46,798 bases of DNA from Streptomyces beihaiensis (lineage in GTDB: Bacteria > Actinomycetota > Actinomycetes > Streptomycetales > Streptomycetaceae). Positions 1-8,492 of the stretch are shown piece by piece. Position numbers and translations under genes: made by a program. The notes under the pieces are model-generated. The model made no database searches. It had not been told where the DNA came from and was given only the letters and a program-made list of their open reading frames with translations. Location: the NCBI RefSeq assembly GCF_026274175.1, contig NZ_JAPHNL010000265.1:1-46798 (forward strand), in the 5' to 3' direction. How positions within the stretch are numbered: the stretch's first letter is position 1; the number at the start of each line of letters is the position of its first letter.

Positions 1-56
1 GAAGCCGGGTGACCGGTGGAGTTGACTGGTACTAATAGGCCGAGGGCTTGTCCTCA
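1..56 (+). rRNA. rrl: 23S rRNA, 3' end (partial)
   Basis: The first bases match the conserved 3' end of bacterial 23S rRNA. The element GGTACTAATAGGCCGAGGGC lines up with the terminal helix of the molecule, which closes at about position 56. Only the tail lies in the window, and the rest of the gene is off the left edge. The 5S gene follows about 80 bases later on the same strand, as expected at the end of a Streptomyces rRNA operon. The exact mature end is an estimate. Confidence 0.9.
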
Positions 57-137
57 GTTGCTCGCGTCCACTGTGTTGGTTCTGAAACCACGAACAACCC
101 CATGTGCCACACATGGTGCGGTTGACAGTTTCATAGT

Positions 138-256
138 GTTTCGGTGGTTATAGCGTGAGGGAAACGCCCGGTTACATTCCGAACCCGGAAGCTAAGCCTT
201 TCAGCGCCGATGGTACTGCAGGGGGGACCCTGTGGGAGAGTAGGACGCCGCCGAAC
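138..256 (+). rRNA. rrf: 5S rRNA
   Basis: This is about 119 bases of typical actinobacterial 5S rRNA. It starts GTTTCGGTGGT, contains the conserved loop CCGAACCCGGAAGCTAAG, and ends CGCCGCCGAAC, which pairs back with the 5' end. It is the last gene of the rRNA operon and is followed at once by a rho-independent terminator. The 80-base spacer between 23S and 5S (57-137) carries no tRNA. Confidence 0.95.
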
Positions 257-269
257 TATTAGTGACAGG

Positions 270-300
270 AGCCCCCGCGCCGCAAGGTGCGGGGGCTTTC
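270..300 (+). terminator. rRNA operon terminator
   Basis: GCCCCCGC (271-278) and GCGGGGGC (289-296) form an 8-bp GC stem followed by TTTCT. It sits 15 bases after the 5S gene, which is the usual place for the end of the rRNA transcript. Confidence 0.85.
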
Positions 301-392
301 TGCGTTGTCGGTGACCCCCTTCGAACCGGCCTTGGGGCCGAGGGTAAGGTCAGGGGGCATCGTTGGCTCATTTCCTCACAGGAGGCCCCCGG

Positions 393-1001
393 GTGGAGGT
401 CCAGGAGACCCGCGTACAGACGGAGCGGGTCCTCACCATCCCCAACATCCTCAGCATGGCGCGGCTGGTCGGCGTTCCCGTCTTCCTGTGGCTCATCCTC
501 AGGCCCGAGTTCGGGGGGCCTAAGAGCGATGGCTGGGCGTTGCTGGTGCTCGCGTTGAGCGGGGTCAGCGACTACCTCGATGGCAAGCTCGCACGGCGCT
601 GGAACCAGATCAGCAGCCTCGGCCGCCTGCTGGATCCGGCCGCCGACCGCTTGTACATCCTGTCCACTCTGGTCGGGTTGACCTGGCGGGAGATTCTCCC
701 GATCTGGTTGACGGCTGTACTGCTGGCGCGCGAACTGGTTCTCCTGGTGATGGTGGGAGTCCTCCGCAGGCATGGCTATCCGCCGCCGCAGGTGAACTTC
801 CTCGGCAAGGCCGCGACGTTCAACTTGATGTACGCGTTCCCGCTGCTGCTTCTCAGTGACGGAAGTGGCTGGATCCACGAAGTCGCTGCTATTTTCGGAT
901 GGGCGTTCGCCGGATGGGGTACAACGCTGTACTGGTGGGCAGGGATCCTCTACGTGGTACAAGTCCGCCGACTTGTCTGGGCGGACGCCACAGCCGATTG
1001 A
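393..1001 (+). CDS. CDP-alcohol phosphatidyltransferase (PgsA2-like)
   Basis: This is an integral membrane enzyme of 202 residues that should transfer a phosphatidyl group from CDP-diacylglycerol to an alcohol in phospholipid synthesis. The family signature is complete: D60-x2-D63-G64-x2-A67-R68-x8-G77-x3-D81-x3-D85 (SDYLDGKLARRW ... GRLLDPAADR), which binds metal and the CDP moiety. Several hydrophobic stretches follow. The GTG at 393 is chosen because AGGAGG lies at 380-385; the in-frame ATG at 363 has no such site. The same gene type (pgsA2, Rv1822) opens the equivalent block in Mycobacterium tuberculosis. The alcohol substrate cannot be read from the sequence; inositol phosphate and glycerol phosphate are the usual ones. 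Confidence 0.85.
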   Translation: MEVQETRVQTERVLTIPNILSMARLVGVPVFLWLILRPEFGGPKSDGWALLVLALSGVSDYLDGKLARRWNQISSLGRLLDPAADRLYILSTLVGLTWREILPIWLTAVLLARELVLLVMVGVLRRHGYPPPQVNFLGKAATFNLMYAFPLLLLSDGSGWIHEVAAIFGWAFAGWGTTLYWWAGILYVVQVRRLVWADATAD

Positions 1002-1115
1002 GCTCGCCATTGAGCGCACCGTGAGGCCGAGTGGCCCGCACCAGCACAATCGCAGGCCATTCACGACGAGCGAAGTCGGCTAGACAGTCGTCTCTTCAAG
1101 GAGGACGCTTCCGAC

Positions 1116-3611
1116 ATGAAGGCCGTCGTGATGGCCGGAGGCGAAGGAACCCGCCTTCGCCCCATGACCTCGAGCATGCCCAAGCCGCTCCTGCCGGTGG
1201 CCAACCGGCCGATCATGGAGCACGTGCTGAGGCTGCTCAAGCGGCATGGGCTCAGCGAGACAGTGGTAACTGTGCAGTTCCTGGCTTCCCTCGTCAAGAA
1301 CTACTTCGGGGACGGCGAAGAGCTTGGAATGGAGCTCACCTATGCCAATGAGGAAAAGCCACTCGGCACCGCCGGCAGTGTGAAGAACGCGGAGGAGGCG
1401 CTGAAGGACGACGCCTTCCTCGTGATCTCCGGTGACGCTCTCACCGACTTCGACCTCACCGAACTCATCAACTTCCACAAAGAGAAAGGCGCCCTCGTCA
1501 CGGTCTGCCTGACAAGGGTTCCCAACCCCCTGGAGTTCGGGATCACCATCGTCGACGGCGACGGCAAAGTCGAGCGGTTCCTGGAGAAGCCGACCTGGGG
1601 CCAGGTCTTTTCGGACACGGTGAACACGGGCATCTACGTGATGGAGCCCGAGGTCTTCGACTATGTCGAGGCCGACGTTCCCGTCGACTGGTCCGGAGAT
1701 GTCTTCCCGCAGCTGATGAAGGAAGGCAAACCCATCTACGGCTATGTCGCGGAGGGGTACTGGGAGGACGTCGGCACACATGAGAGCTACGTGAAGGCGC
1801 AGGCCGACGTGCTCGAAGGCAAGGTAGACGTCGAGATCGACGGATTCGAGATCTCGCCCGGTGTATGGGTCGCCGAGGGCGCCGAGGTGCACCCCGACGC
1901 AGTGCTGCGCGGCCCGCTCTACATCGGCGACTATGCCAAGGTCGAGGCCGACGTGGAAATCCGTGAGCACACGGTCGTCGGATCCAATGTCGTGGTCAAG
2001 AGCGGCGCCTTTCTCCACAAGGCCGTCGTCCACGACAACGTCTATATCGGCCAGCAGAGCAACCTGCGCGGTTGCGTGGTCGGAAAGAACACCGACATCA
2101 TGCGGGCGGCCCGGATCGAGGACGGCGCCGTCATCGGCGACGAGTGTCTCGTCGGCGAGGAGTCCATCGTCCAGGGAAACGTTCGCGTCTACCCGTTCAA
2201 GACGATCGAGGCCGGAGCCTTCGTCAATACGTCGGTGATCTGGGAGTCGCGCGGACAGGCCCATCTGTTCGGCGCCAGGGGAGTCTCCGGAATCCTGAAC
2301 GTCGAGATCACCCCCGAGCTGGCCGTGCGCCTCGCGGGAGCGTACGCGACGACTCTGAAGAAAGGCTCGACCGTCACGACCGCCCGCGACCACTCACGTG
2401 GTGCCCGTGCGCTCAAGCGGGCCGTCATCTCGGCGCTGCAGGCGAGCGCCATCGACGTACGGGACCTGGAGAACGTACCGCTGCCCGTCGCACGGCAGCA
2501 GACGGCGCGCGGCAGCGCCGGCGGCATCATGCTCCGTACGACGCCGGGCGTGCCGGACTCCGTCGACATCATGTTCTTCGACGAGCGTGGAGCTGACCTG
2601 TCGCAGGCCGGCCAGCGCAAGCTGGACCGCGTGTACGCCCGGCAGGAGTACCGCAGGGCGTTCCCGGGGGAGATCGGGGACCTGCGCTTCCCGTCCAGCG
2701 TCTTCGACTCGTACACCGGGGCCGTGCTGCGGAACGTGAACATCGACGGGATCGCCGAGTCCGGGCTCAAGGTCGTCGTCGACGCGTCCAACGGCAGTGC
2801 CGGGCTCGTCCTGCCCAGCCTGCTCGGACGGCTCGGGGTCGACTCTCTGACGATCAACCCGGGCCTCGACGAGTCACGGCCGACCGAGACGGCGCAGGCG
2901 CGCAGGGCCGGGCTCGTGCGGCTCGGTGAGATCGTCGCGTCGGCACGGGCCGCGTTCGGTGTGCGGTTCGACCCGGTCGGCGAACGGCTCTCGCTCGTCG
3001 ACGAGAAGGGGCGGATCGTCGAGGACCACAGGGCGCTGCTGGTCATGCTCGACCTGGTCGCGGCCGAGCGGCGCAGCGGCAGGGTCGCGCTCCCCGTGAC
3101 GACGACGCGGATCGCCGAACAGGTCGCCGCGTACCACGGGACGCAGGTCGAGTGGACGACCACGTCCCCCGACGACCTCACCCGCGTGGGACGGGAGGAC
3201 ACGACCATCTTCGGCGGCGACGGGCGCGGCGGGTTCATCGTGCCCGAGTTCAGCAGCGTCTTCGACGGGAGCGCGGCGTTCGTCCGGCTCATCGGCCTCG
3301 TCGCCCGTACACAGCTCACGTTGAGCCAGATCGACGCCCGCATCCCGCGGGCGCACGTACTGAAGCGCGACCTGGCGACGCCGTGGGCCGTGAAGGGGCT
3401 CGTGATGCGGCGCGTGGTCGAGGCGGCCGGTGACCGGAACGTGGACACCACCGACGGCGTGCGGGTCGTGGAGCCCGACGGCAGCTGGGTCATGGTGCTC
3501 CCGGACCCCGCGGAAGCGGTCACCCATCTGTGGGCCGAGGGACCCGACGACGCGTCCGCGCAGCGGCTGCTGGAGGAGTGGGCGGCGGTCGTGGAGAGCG
3601 CCGGCCACTGA
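1116..3611 (+). CDS. Mannose-1-phosphate guanylyltransferase fused to a degenerate phosphomannomutase-like domain
   Basis: The protein has 831 residues and three parts. Residues 1-235 are a nucleotidyltransferase with an intact signature ([12 protein letters not shown] at 7-18, MPKP around K23), expected to make GDP-mannose or a related NDP-sugar. Residues 250-370 are left-handed beta-helix hexapeptide repeats. Residues 380-831 resemble phosphomannomutase, but the catalytic elements are altered. The serine loop TASHNP reads RTTPGV (474-479), the metal loop DxDxDR reads DPVGER (619-624), and the sugar loop reads GGDGRGG (700-706). The C-terminal domain is therefore probably not a working mutase. 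The start is supported by AAGGAGG at 1098-1104. GDP-mannose would feed mannosylated lipids or glycoproteins, which fits the phospholipid gene upstream. Confidence 0.85.
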   Translation: MKAVVMAGGEGTRLRPMTSSMPKPLLPVANRPIMEHVLRLLKRHGLSETVVTVQFLASLVKNYFGDGEELGMELTYANEEKPLGTAGSVKNAEEALKDDAFLVISGDALTDFDLTELINFHKEKGALVTVCLTRVPNPLEFGITIVDGDGKVERFLEKPTWGQVFSDTVNTGIYVMEPEVFDYVEADVPVDWSGDVFPQLMKEGKPIYGYVAEGYWEDVGTHESYVKAQADVLEGKVDVEIDGFEISPGVWVAEGAEVHPDAVLRGPLYIGDYAKVEADVEIREHTVVGSNVVVKSGAFLHKAVVHDNVYIGQQSNLRGCVVGKNTDIMRAARIEDGAVIGDECLVGEESIVQGNVRVYPFKTIEAGAFVNTSVIWESRGQAHLFGARGVSGILNVEITPELAVRLAGAYATTLKKGSTVTTARDHSRGARALKRAVISALQASAIDVRDLENVPLPVARQQTARGSAGGIMLRTTPGVPDSVDIMFFDERGADLSQAGQRKLDRVYARQEYRRAFPGEIGDLRFPSSVFDSYTGAVLRNVNIDGIAESGLKVVVDASNGSAGLVLPSLLGRLGVDSLTINPGLDESRPTETAQARRAGLVRLGEIVASARAAFGVRFDPVGERLSLVDEKGRIVEDHRALLVMLDLVAAERRSGRVALPVTTTRIAEQVAAYHGTQVEWTTTSPDDLTRVGREDTTIFGGDGRGGFIVPEFSSVFDGSAAFVRLIGLVARTQLTLSQIDARIPRAHVLKRDLATPWAVKGLVMRRVVEAAGDRNVDTTDGVRVVEPDGSWVMVLPDPAEAVTHLWAEGPDDASAQRLLEEWAAVVESAGH

Positions 3612-3658
3612 TCCTCGGGCAGGAGCCCGTCCGCACCGAACCGGTCCGCACCGACCGC

Positions 3659-3706
3659 ACCGGTCCGCACCGCCACCGGCCCGCCCGGTGTCCGGTGCGG
3701 ACCGGT
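3659..3706 (+). terminator. Long hairpin after the guanylyltransferase gene
   Basis: ACCGGTCCGCACCG (3659-3672) is perfectly complementary to CGGTGCGGACCGGT (3693-3706). A nested CACCGG/CCGGTG pair (3674-3679 with 3685-3690) fills the loop. The same CCGCACCG word also recurs just before it (3629-3658). With no U-run it is a Streptomyces-type hairpin terminator, separating this gene from the DUF881 group. Confidence 0.7.
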
Positions 3707-3759
3707 TCGTCGGTGGGGCCGTTCGGAGGCGGCGGGCCGCACGTGCGACGATGTGCGGC

Positions 3760-4662
3760 ATGTCGCAGCAGCCCCCCGTTCGGAGCAGTCCCAGGCGCCC
3801 CTCGCGCCCCGATGCCTCCATGTCGCTGCTGACCAATGTGATGGACCACAGCCTGGACGAGGGGTATGCCGAGGCCGCGGCCCGGAAGAAGGAGGCGGGG
3901 CGCAGCGGGCTGCCGAAGACGCTGCGGGCCAAGCTCGGGCTCGCGGCGGGTCTCGTGCTCGCCGCCGGCGTGGTGACGGTGGGGGCCGCGCAGGCCCGCG
4001 TCGCCGCCCCCGTCGTCGCCAAGGAACGCCAGGAGCTGATCGACCGGATCAACCGGGAGACGGACTCCGCCGACAAGCTGGAGGGCAAGGTCGACTCGCT
4101 CCGTACCGAGGTGGGCGACATACAGCACCGGGCCCTCGACCAGCACGGCGGCAAGCGGGGCGAACTCGTGGGTGTGCTCTCTGGGGCCGTCGCCGTGCAC
4201 GGTCCCGGGGTGAAGCTCGTGGTCGACGACGCCAAGTCGGCCGAGATCGGCGGCGGGACCGGGCCGCGCGAGAGCGCCGGGTTCTCCGACACGGGACGGG
4301 TGCGCGACCGTGACATGCAGCGCGTGGTCAACGGTCTGTGGCAGTCGGGTGCCGAGGCCATCAGCATCAACGGAGAGCGCCTGACCGCGCTCTCCGCGAT
4401 CAGGGCCGCCGGTGACGCGATACTGGTCGACAACAGGCCGCTGGTGCCGCCGTACACGGTGCTCGCGGTGGGGGACGGGCAACGGCTGAGCACTCGGTTC
4501 CAGAACAGCCCCGACGGGCTGTATCTCCATGCCCTGCAGGAGAACTTCGGGATCCGGACCAAGATCTCGGCCGAGAAGAACCTCGAACTACCCGCCGCGC
4601 CCAGCGTGACCGTACGGACAGCTCGGCCGAGCAATGAGAAGACGGAGAAGGGCACAAAGTGA
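3760..4662 (+). CDS. DUF881 membrane protein (first copy)
   Basis: This 300-residue protein has a charged N-terminus, one membrane segment at about residues 60-80 (LGLAAGLVLAAGVVTVGAA), a coiled-coil stretch rich in E/R/D, and then the DUF881 domain in the exported part. The domain carries the recognisable motifs ALSAIRAAGDAI and LVPPYTVLAVG. It belongs to the YlxW/YlxX family of Bacillus and Rv1823 of M. tuberculosis, found next to cell-division genes but without a proven activity. ATG 3760 is preferred; ATG 3751 is in frame three codons earlier, and neither has a good ribosome site, so a leaderless start is possible. Its stop overlaps the next start by 4 bases. Confidence 0.8.
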   Translation: MSQQPPVRSSPRRPSRPDASMSLLTNVMDHSLDEGYAEAAARKKEAGRSGLPKTLRAKLGLAAGLVLAAGVVTVGAAQARVAAPVVAKERQELIDRINRETDSADKLEGKVDSLRTEVGDIQHRALDQHGGKRGELVGVLSGAVAVHGPGVKLVVDDAKSAEIGGGTGPRESAGFSDTGRVRDRDMQRVVNGLWQSGAEAISINGERLTALSAIRAAGDAILVDNRPLVPPYTVLAVGDGQRLSTRFQNSPDGLYLHALQENFGIRTKISAEKNLELPAAPSVTVRTARPSNEKTEKGTK

Positions 4663-4991
4663 TCGCCGTACTGGGCCTCGTCGTGGGAATCGTGGTCGGA
4701 CTGTTCGTCCGGCCCGAGGTTCCGGCGGTGGTCGAGCCTTACCTTCCGATCGCCGTCGTGGCGGCGCTCGACGCGGTGTTCGGCGGGCTGCGCGCCATGC
4801 TGGACGGGATCTTCGACGACAAGGTGTTCGTCGTGTCCTTCCTGTCGAACGTCGTCGTGGCCGCGCTCATCGTCTTCCTGGGCGACAAGCTGGGCGTCGG
4901 GGCTCAGCTGTCGACCGGTGTCGTCGTGGTGCTCGGCATCCGGATCTTCTCCAACGCGGCCGCCATCCGGCGCCACGTGTTCCGGGCGTGA
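4659..4991 (+). CDS. sbp: Small basic protein (DUF1290, Sbp)
   Basis: This is a 110-residue, almost wholly hydrophobic membrane protein with about three transmembrane segments and a basic C-terminus (AAAIRRHVFRA). It matches the small basic protein family (B. subtilis Sbp, Rv1824). The family always sits between or beside DUF881 genes, as here, and its role is unknown, probably within an envelope or division complex. The GTG start overlaps the upstream stop in GTGA, implying translational coupling. The conserved inner motif FGGLRAMLDGIFDDKVF faces the loop between helices. Confidence 0.85.
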   Translation: MIAVLGLVVGIVVGLFVRPEVPAVVEPYLPIAVVAALDAVFGGLRAMLDGIFDDKVFVVSFLSNVVVAALIVFLGDKLGVGAQLSTGVVVVLGIRIFSNAAAIRRHVFRA

Positions 4992-4996
4992 GGCAG

Positions 4997-6019
4997 ATGA
5001 ACGACCGCGACGACAACGACGGCCGCCCCGAGGGCTCCGAGCGCCCCGCGGAGCCGGAACGCCCGCAGAGCGCCGACGGCCGGAAGGCCCCCGGGCACAC
5101 CCCGGCGCAGCCCCCCGCGCGGACCCCGGCTCAGTCTCCCGGAGAGGCGCCCGCCCCCGAGCGCCGCTCGCCGAGCCTGCGCAGCGAGTTGCCCGCCGAG
5201 GTGCGAGGAGCGCGGCCGCGGCCGGCCGCGACGGACGGGCCGGAGCCCGGCGGGCCCGGCACGGCCGGGCAGGTGGCCGACGGGGAGCGGGAGCTGACCG
5301 GTCGCCAGCGACTCGTGAAAGGGCTGTGGCCGCCCCGCGTGTCGCGCGCCCAGCTCATCGTGGCCGTGCTGTTGTTCGTACTGGGTCTCGGACTCGCCAT
5401 CCAGGTGCGCTCCCACAGCGACAACAGCGCTCTGCGCGGCGCGCGGCAGGAAGATCTCGTGCGCATCCTCGATGAACTCGATTCGCGGACTCAACGTCTG
5501 GAAGATGAGAAGCAAGGTCTCGAACACCAGCGGACCGAGCTGGAGAACAGCTCGGACCAGGCCGACGAGGCGCGCAAGCAGACCGCTGAGAAGGAGCGCC
5601 AACTCGGCATTCTGGCGGGCACCGAGGTCGCGCAGGGCCCCGGCATCACCATGACCGTCACGGACCCGAAGGGGGCCGTCCAGGCGGACATGCTGCTCGA
5701 CGCGATCCAGGAGCTGCGGGCGGCCGGAGCGGAGGCGATTCAGGTGAACGGTGTCCGTGTCGTCGTCAACACGTACCTGACGGACGCGGACGGAGGGAAG
5801 GGCGTCAGCGTGGACGGACATCACCTGAGCCAGCCCTACCGGTTCAAGGTCATCGGCAAGCCGCAGGATCTCGAGCCGGCCCTCAACATCCCCGGAGGGG
5901 TCGTGCAGACGCTGGAGAAGGAGCAGGCCACGGTCACCGTGACCCGTTCGGAGAAGGTCGTCGTGGACGCCTTGCGAGCCGCGCATCAGCCTGACTACGC
6001 TCAGTCGTCCTCGCAGTGA
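4997..6019 (+). CDS. DUF881 membrane protein (second copy)
   Basis: This 340-residue protein has a long proline/acid-rich disordered N-terminus (1-115), one membrane helix at about 118-137 (AQLIVAVLLFVLGLGLAIQV), an exported coiled coil (145-195, heavy in E, L, R, Q) and a DUF881 domain. It is the homologue of Rv1825. The ATG at 4997 lies five bases after the small basic protein stop, so the three genes form one translation unit. The paired DUF881 proteins probably interact through their coiled coils; that is inference. The disordered cytoplasmic tail is rich in P, A and R. Confidence 0.82.
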   Translation: MNDRDDNDGRPEGSERPAEPERPQSADGRKAPGHTPAQPPARTPAQSPGEAPAPERRSPSLRSELPAEVRGARPRPAATDGPEPGGPGTAGQVADGERELTGRQRLVKGLWPPRVSRAQLIVAVLLFVLGLGLAIQVRSHSDNSALRGARQEDLVRILDELDSRTQRLEDEKQGLEHQRTELENSSDQADEARKQTAEKERQLGILAGTEVAQGPGITMTVTDPKGAVQADMLLDAIQELRAAGAEAIQVNGVRVVVNTYLTDADGGKGVSVDGHHLSQPYRFKVIGKPQDLEPALNIPGGVVQTLEKEQATVTVTRSEKVVVDALRAAHQPDYAQSSSQ

Positions 6020-6096
6020 GGCGAGGGTGCATGGGGGACGGTGTGCGAGGGCATGAGGTTGCGGGGGGTCGGCGCATCGAAGAGGCGGTGCGTGGT

Positions 6097-6123
6097 GGAA
6101 ACTGTTCGGCGGGTGCGGACGTT
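6097..6123 (+). promoter_or_regulatory. Possible SigE-type promoter upstream of the FHA gene
   Basis: GGAAAC (6097-6102), 18 bases, then GTT (6121-6123) resembles the Streptomyces envelope-stress SigE consensus (GGAAC, 18-19 bases, GTT) with one extra A. It lies about 95 bases before the FHA gene start, in a 199-base gap (6020-6218) where mycobacteria carry gcvH. No other convincing signal was seen in that gap. Confidence 0.3.
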
Positions 6124-6218
6124 GTGAAGGTGTCCGTGTCAGCGATGTACGCCGATGTGTGCAATGAGGGTTCGTCCTGCCCCACGGGCGGGTCTGTTTC
6201 GGTCAAGGGGAATCGCCC

Positions 6219-7043
6219 GTGAAGTTGTTTGCGAAGTTGTTCGGCAAGAGCGCGCGTGAGGACGCCCGTCACCGTGCGCCGCGCCAGGGAGACGTGCCGG
6301 AGACCCAGGTCGGCGAGCGCCCTCTGTTCCGGGACCAGATCCCTGGGGACATTTCGGGCGGACAGGGCGCGTCGTCTGTTGACCCTGCCGGTTCCGGCCG
6401 CATAGGTTTCGGGGAACCGTCAGCCTCGAGTGCGGGTGGAGGGCACGCCCCCGATCCGTACGCGTCCCACGCCCCGTCGGGGCAGCCGCGGCAGGAGGAT
6501 CCGTCCATGTCGGCCCTGGTGTGTGCGAGGTGCGGAAACCGGAACGGGGAGAACAGCCGGTTCTGCTCGAACTGCGGCGCGCCGCTGCGCGCCGGCGCGG
6601 CCGCCGAGCGCCCCTCCGAGACGACGTCCACCATCTCCATCTCCGGCATCGAGGCGTACGACGCCGAGGTGACCGGTCAGACGCAGCTGCCGGCCCTGTC
6701 GCCCGAGGCGCAGGCCGCGGTCGACGCACTGCCGCTCGGATCGGCGCTGCTCGTCGTGCGCCGCGGGCCCAACTCGGGCAGCCGCTTCCTCCTGGACGGC
6801 GAGCTGACCACGGCGGGCCGTCACCCGCAGAGCGACATCTTCCTGGACGACGTGACCGTGTCGCGGCGCCATGTGGAGTTCCGTCGCATGCAGGACGGCT
6901 CGTTCACGGTGGCCGACGTCGGCAGCCTCAACGGGACGTACGTGAACCGTGAGCGCATCGACTCGGTGACGCTGAACAACGGAGACGAGGTCCAGATCGG
7001 CAAGTACCGGCTGGTCTTCTACGCGAGCCAGCGGGGCATCTGA
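6219..7043 (+). CDS. FHA-domain protein, GarA/OdhI-like, with N-terminal zinc ribbon
   Basis: The protein has 274 residues. Residues 1-100 are low-complexity, and 102-119 form a zinc ribbon (C102-x2-C105, C116-x2-C119). Residues 133-138 (SETTST) match the ETTS phosphoacceptor site of GarA/OdhI, and 176-268 form an FHA domain with GRHPQSDI, SRRH and GSLNGTYVN. GarA proteins bind and inhibit 2-oxoglutarate and glutamate enzymes until a Ser/Thr kinase phosphorylates the threonines. GTG 6219 has AAGGGGA upstream at 6203-6209. An internal ATG at 6507 (residue 97) has a stronger GCAGGAGGA site at 6491-6499 and would give a 178-residue protein close to GarA in size, so two products are possible. Confidence 0.85.
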   Translation: MKLFAKLFGKSAREDARHRAPRQGDVPETQVGERPLFRDQIPGDISGGQGASSVDPAGSGRIGFGEPSASSAGGGHAPDPYASHAPSGQPRQEDPSMSALVCARCGNRNGENSRFCSNCGAPLRAGAAAERPSETTSTISISGIEAYDAEVTGQTQLPALSPEAQAAVDALPLGSALLVVRRGPNSGSRFLLDGELTTAGRHPQSDIFLDDVTVSRRHVEFRRMQDGSFTVADVGSLNGTYVNRERIDSVTLNNGDEVQIGKYRLVFYASQRGI

Positions 7044-7066
7044 CCAGCCAACCGCCAGGAAGGTCC

Positions 7067-7807
7067 ATGCTGCATACACCGAGGGGCGGTGCCGACAGCG
7101 GCACCGCCACCGTGGACAGTCGGCTGATGAGCATCGGCACCGTACTGAATCTGCTGCGCGAGGAGTTCCCCGAGGTCACCATCTCCAAGATCCGCTTCCT
7201 GGAGTCGGAAGGCCTCGTGGAGCCGGAGCGCACGCCCTCGGGCTACCGGAAGTTCAGCCCGGGTGACGTGGAGCGGCTCGCCCACGTCCTGAGGATGCAG
7301 CGGGACCACTATCTGCCGTTGAAGGTCATCAGGGAGCACCTCGACGCCGAGGAGCGCGGCGAGCCCCTTCCGCTGCCCGTGCCGTCGCAGGGCGGCGATG
7401 CCGCAGGCGCGGGTGAGCGCGGTGAGGCGGGCCCCACGGCCGCGCGGGTGGGCCGCGACGAACTCCTCGCCGCCGCCGGGATCGCCGAGGAGGAGCTGGC
7501 GGAGTGGGAGTCGTACGGTCTGCTCGCTCCGCTGCCGGACGGGGGCTACGACGCCGCGGCGGTCGTGGTCGCCGAGCTCGTCCAGGAGCTGGGCCGGTTC
7601 GGGATCGGTCCCCGGCATCTGCGGGCCGCGCGGGCCGCCGCGGACCGCGAGGCCGGGCTGATCGACCAGGTCGTCGCTCCGCTCAAGGTGCACCGCAACC
7701 CGCAGACCCGGGCGCACGCCCAGGAGCGCGCCACGGAACTGGCCGGACTCACGGTGAGGCTCCACGCGGCACTCGTCCAAACGGCTCTCGGAGTGCGTCT
7801 GCCCTGA
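7067..7807 (+). CDS. ftsR: MerR-family regulator, FtsR-like
   Basis: This 246-residue protein has an N-terminal MerR winged helix (ISKIRFLESEGLVEPER, then SGYRKFSPGDVERL) and a second helical C-terminal half. It is the homologue of Rv1828 and corynebacterial FtsR, which activates ftsZ. It has no metal-binding cysteines, so it is not a metal sensor. The start at ATG 7067 is backed by CCAGGAAGG at 7055-7063, and the gene lies 23 bases after the FHA gene, probably on the same mRNA. The symbol rests on family and synteny only. Confidence 0.8.
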   Translation: MLHTPRGGADSGTATVDSRLMSIGTVLNLLREEFPEVTISKIRFLESEGLVEPERTPSGYRKFSPGDVERLAHVLRMQRDHYLPLKVIREHLDAEERGEPLPLPVPSQGGDAAGAGERGEAGPTAARVGRDELLAAAGIAEEELAEWESYGLLAPLPDGGYDAAAVVVAELVQELGRFGIGPRHLRAARAAADREAGLIDQVVAPLKVHRNPQTRAHAQERATELAGLTVRLHAALVQTALGVRLP

Positions 7808-7880
7808 TCGTGGGCGTGCGAAAGGCCACCGGGGGGCCTGTCGGCGACGGCCCGACTACCCAAACCGGCCGGGCACGTCC

Positions 7881-7886
7881 TAGGGT
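7881..7886 (+). promoter_or_regulatory. -10 element of a leaderless promoter for the DUF151 gene
   Basis: TAGGGT ends 6 bases before the GTG at 7893, and no ribosome site precedes that GTG. This spacing places the transcription start at or next to the start codon, a common leaderless design in Streptomyces. A clear -35 box is not visible. Confidence 0.5.
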
Positions 7887-7892
7887 TGCTGT

Positions 7893-8366
7893 GTGAACGA
7901 GCTCGACGTCGTAGGTGTCCGGGTCGAAATGCCCTCCAACCAACCGATCGTCCTCCTGCGTGAAGTGGGGGGCGACCGTTACCTCCCCATCTGGATCGGA
8001 CCGGGGGAGGCGACGGCCATCGCCTTCGCGCAGCAGGGCATGGCCCCTGCGCGCCCGCTGACCCACGACCTGTTCAAGGACGTGCTGGAAGCGGTCGGAC
8101 AGGAGCTCACCGAAGTGCGCATCACGGACCTGCGCGAAGGGGTCTTCTACGCGGAACTGGTGTTCGCGAGCGGCGTCGAGGTCAGCGCCCGCCCGTCCGA
8201 CGCCATAGCGCTCGCGCTGCGCACCGGGACGCCGATCTTCGGCAGCGAAGGAGTCCTGGACGGTGCCGGGATCGCGATCCCGGACGAGCAGGAGGACGAA
8301 GTGGAGAAGTTCCGCGAGTTCCTCGACCAGATCTCGCCCGAGGATTTCGGAACCAACAGCCAGTGA
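7893..8366 (+). CDS. Bifunctional nuclease-family protein (DUF151)
   Basis: This 157-residue cytoplasmic protein matches DUF151. Features are the N-terminal block ELDVVGVRVEMPSNQPIVLL, the PIWIGPGEA motif, and SARPSDAIALALRTGTPIF near residue 100. Homologues include Rv1829 and a plant/Thermotoga bifunctional nuclease, but the reaction in bacteria is poorly defined. The last 20 residues are acidic. GTG 7893 is the start because the conserved block begins right after it and a -10 element sits immediately upstream. The gene lies between two MerR regulators, as it does in mycobacteria. Confidence 0.85.
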   Translation: MNELDVVGVRVEMPSNQPIVLLREVGGDRYLPIWIGPGEATAIAFAQQGMAPARPLTHDLFKDVLEAVGQELTEVRITDLREGVFYAELVFASGVEVSARPSDAIALALRTGTPIFGSEGVLDGAGIAIPDEQEDEVEKFREFLDQISPEDFGTNSQ

Positions 8367-8371
8367 ACCGG

Positions 8372-8402
8372 TCGGCTGTCGGCGCGTGCCGCCGACGGCC
8401 GA
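8372..8402 (+). terminator. Hairpin terminator after the DUF151 gene
   Basis: TCGGCTGTCGGCG (8372-8384) pairs with CGCCGACGGCCGA (8390-8402), a 13-bp stem with one G-U pair and a 5-base loop. It begins 6 bases after the DUF151 stop and precedes an independent promoter for the next gene. Confidence 0.65.
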
Positions 8403-8457
8403 TTCGGCACATTCAGGCACTGTTCCCCGCGGTGGGACACGGGAAACCACTCGTAGG

Positions 8458-8483
8458 GTGATTATCACTCGGCGTGGCGAGTG
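8458..8483. promoter_or_regulatory. Two adjacent palindromes, candidate operator
   Basis: GTGAT-T-ATCAC (8458-8468) is followed by CACTCG-N6-CGAGTG (8466-8483), sharing the CAC. A further CACTCG lies at 8448-8453. The cluster ends 9 bases before the -35 box at 8493, a natural site for a regulator of the MerR gene, possibly that protein itself. Confidence 0.45.
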
Positions 8484-8492
8484 TGGCGTTCG

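Noticed and set aside
201-1064. Minus-strand frame across 5S rRNA and the pgsA2-like gene
   Set aside because: It overlaps a structural RNA and a gene with a complete catalytic signature.
2874-4976. 700-codon minus-strand frame across three plus-strand genes
   Set aside because: It spans a terminator and has no motif or ribosome site; the plus-strand genes are clear.
6016-6222. 68-codon frame between the DUF881 and FHA genes, at the gcvH position
   Set aside because: It shows no H-protein lipoyl motif and poor codon bias, so it is not a gcvH remnant.
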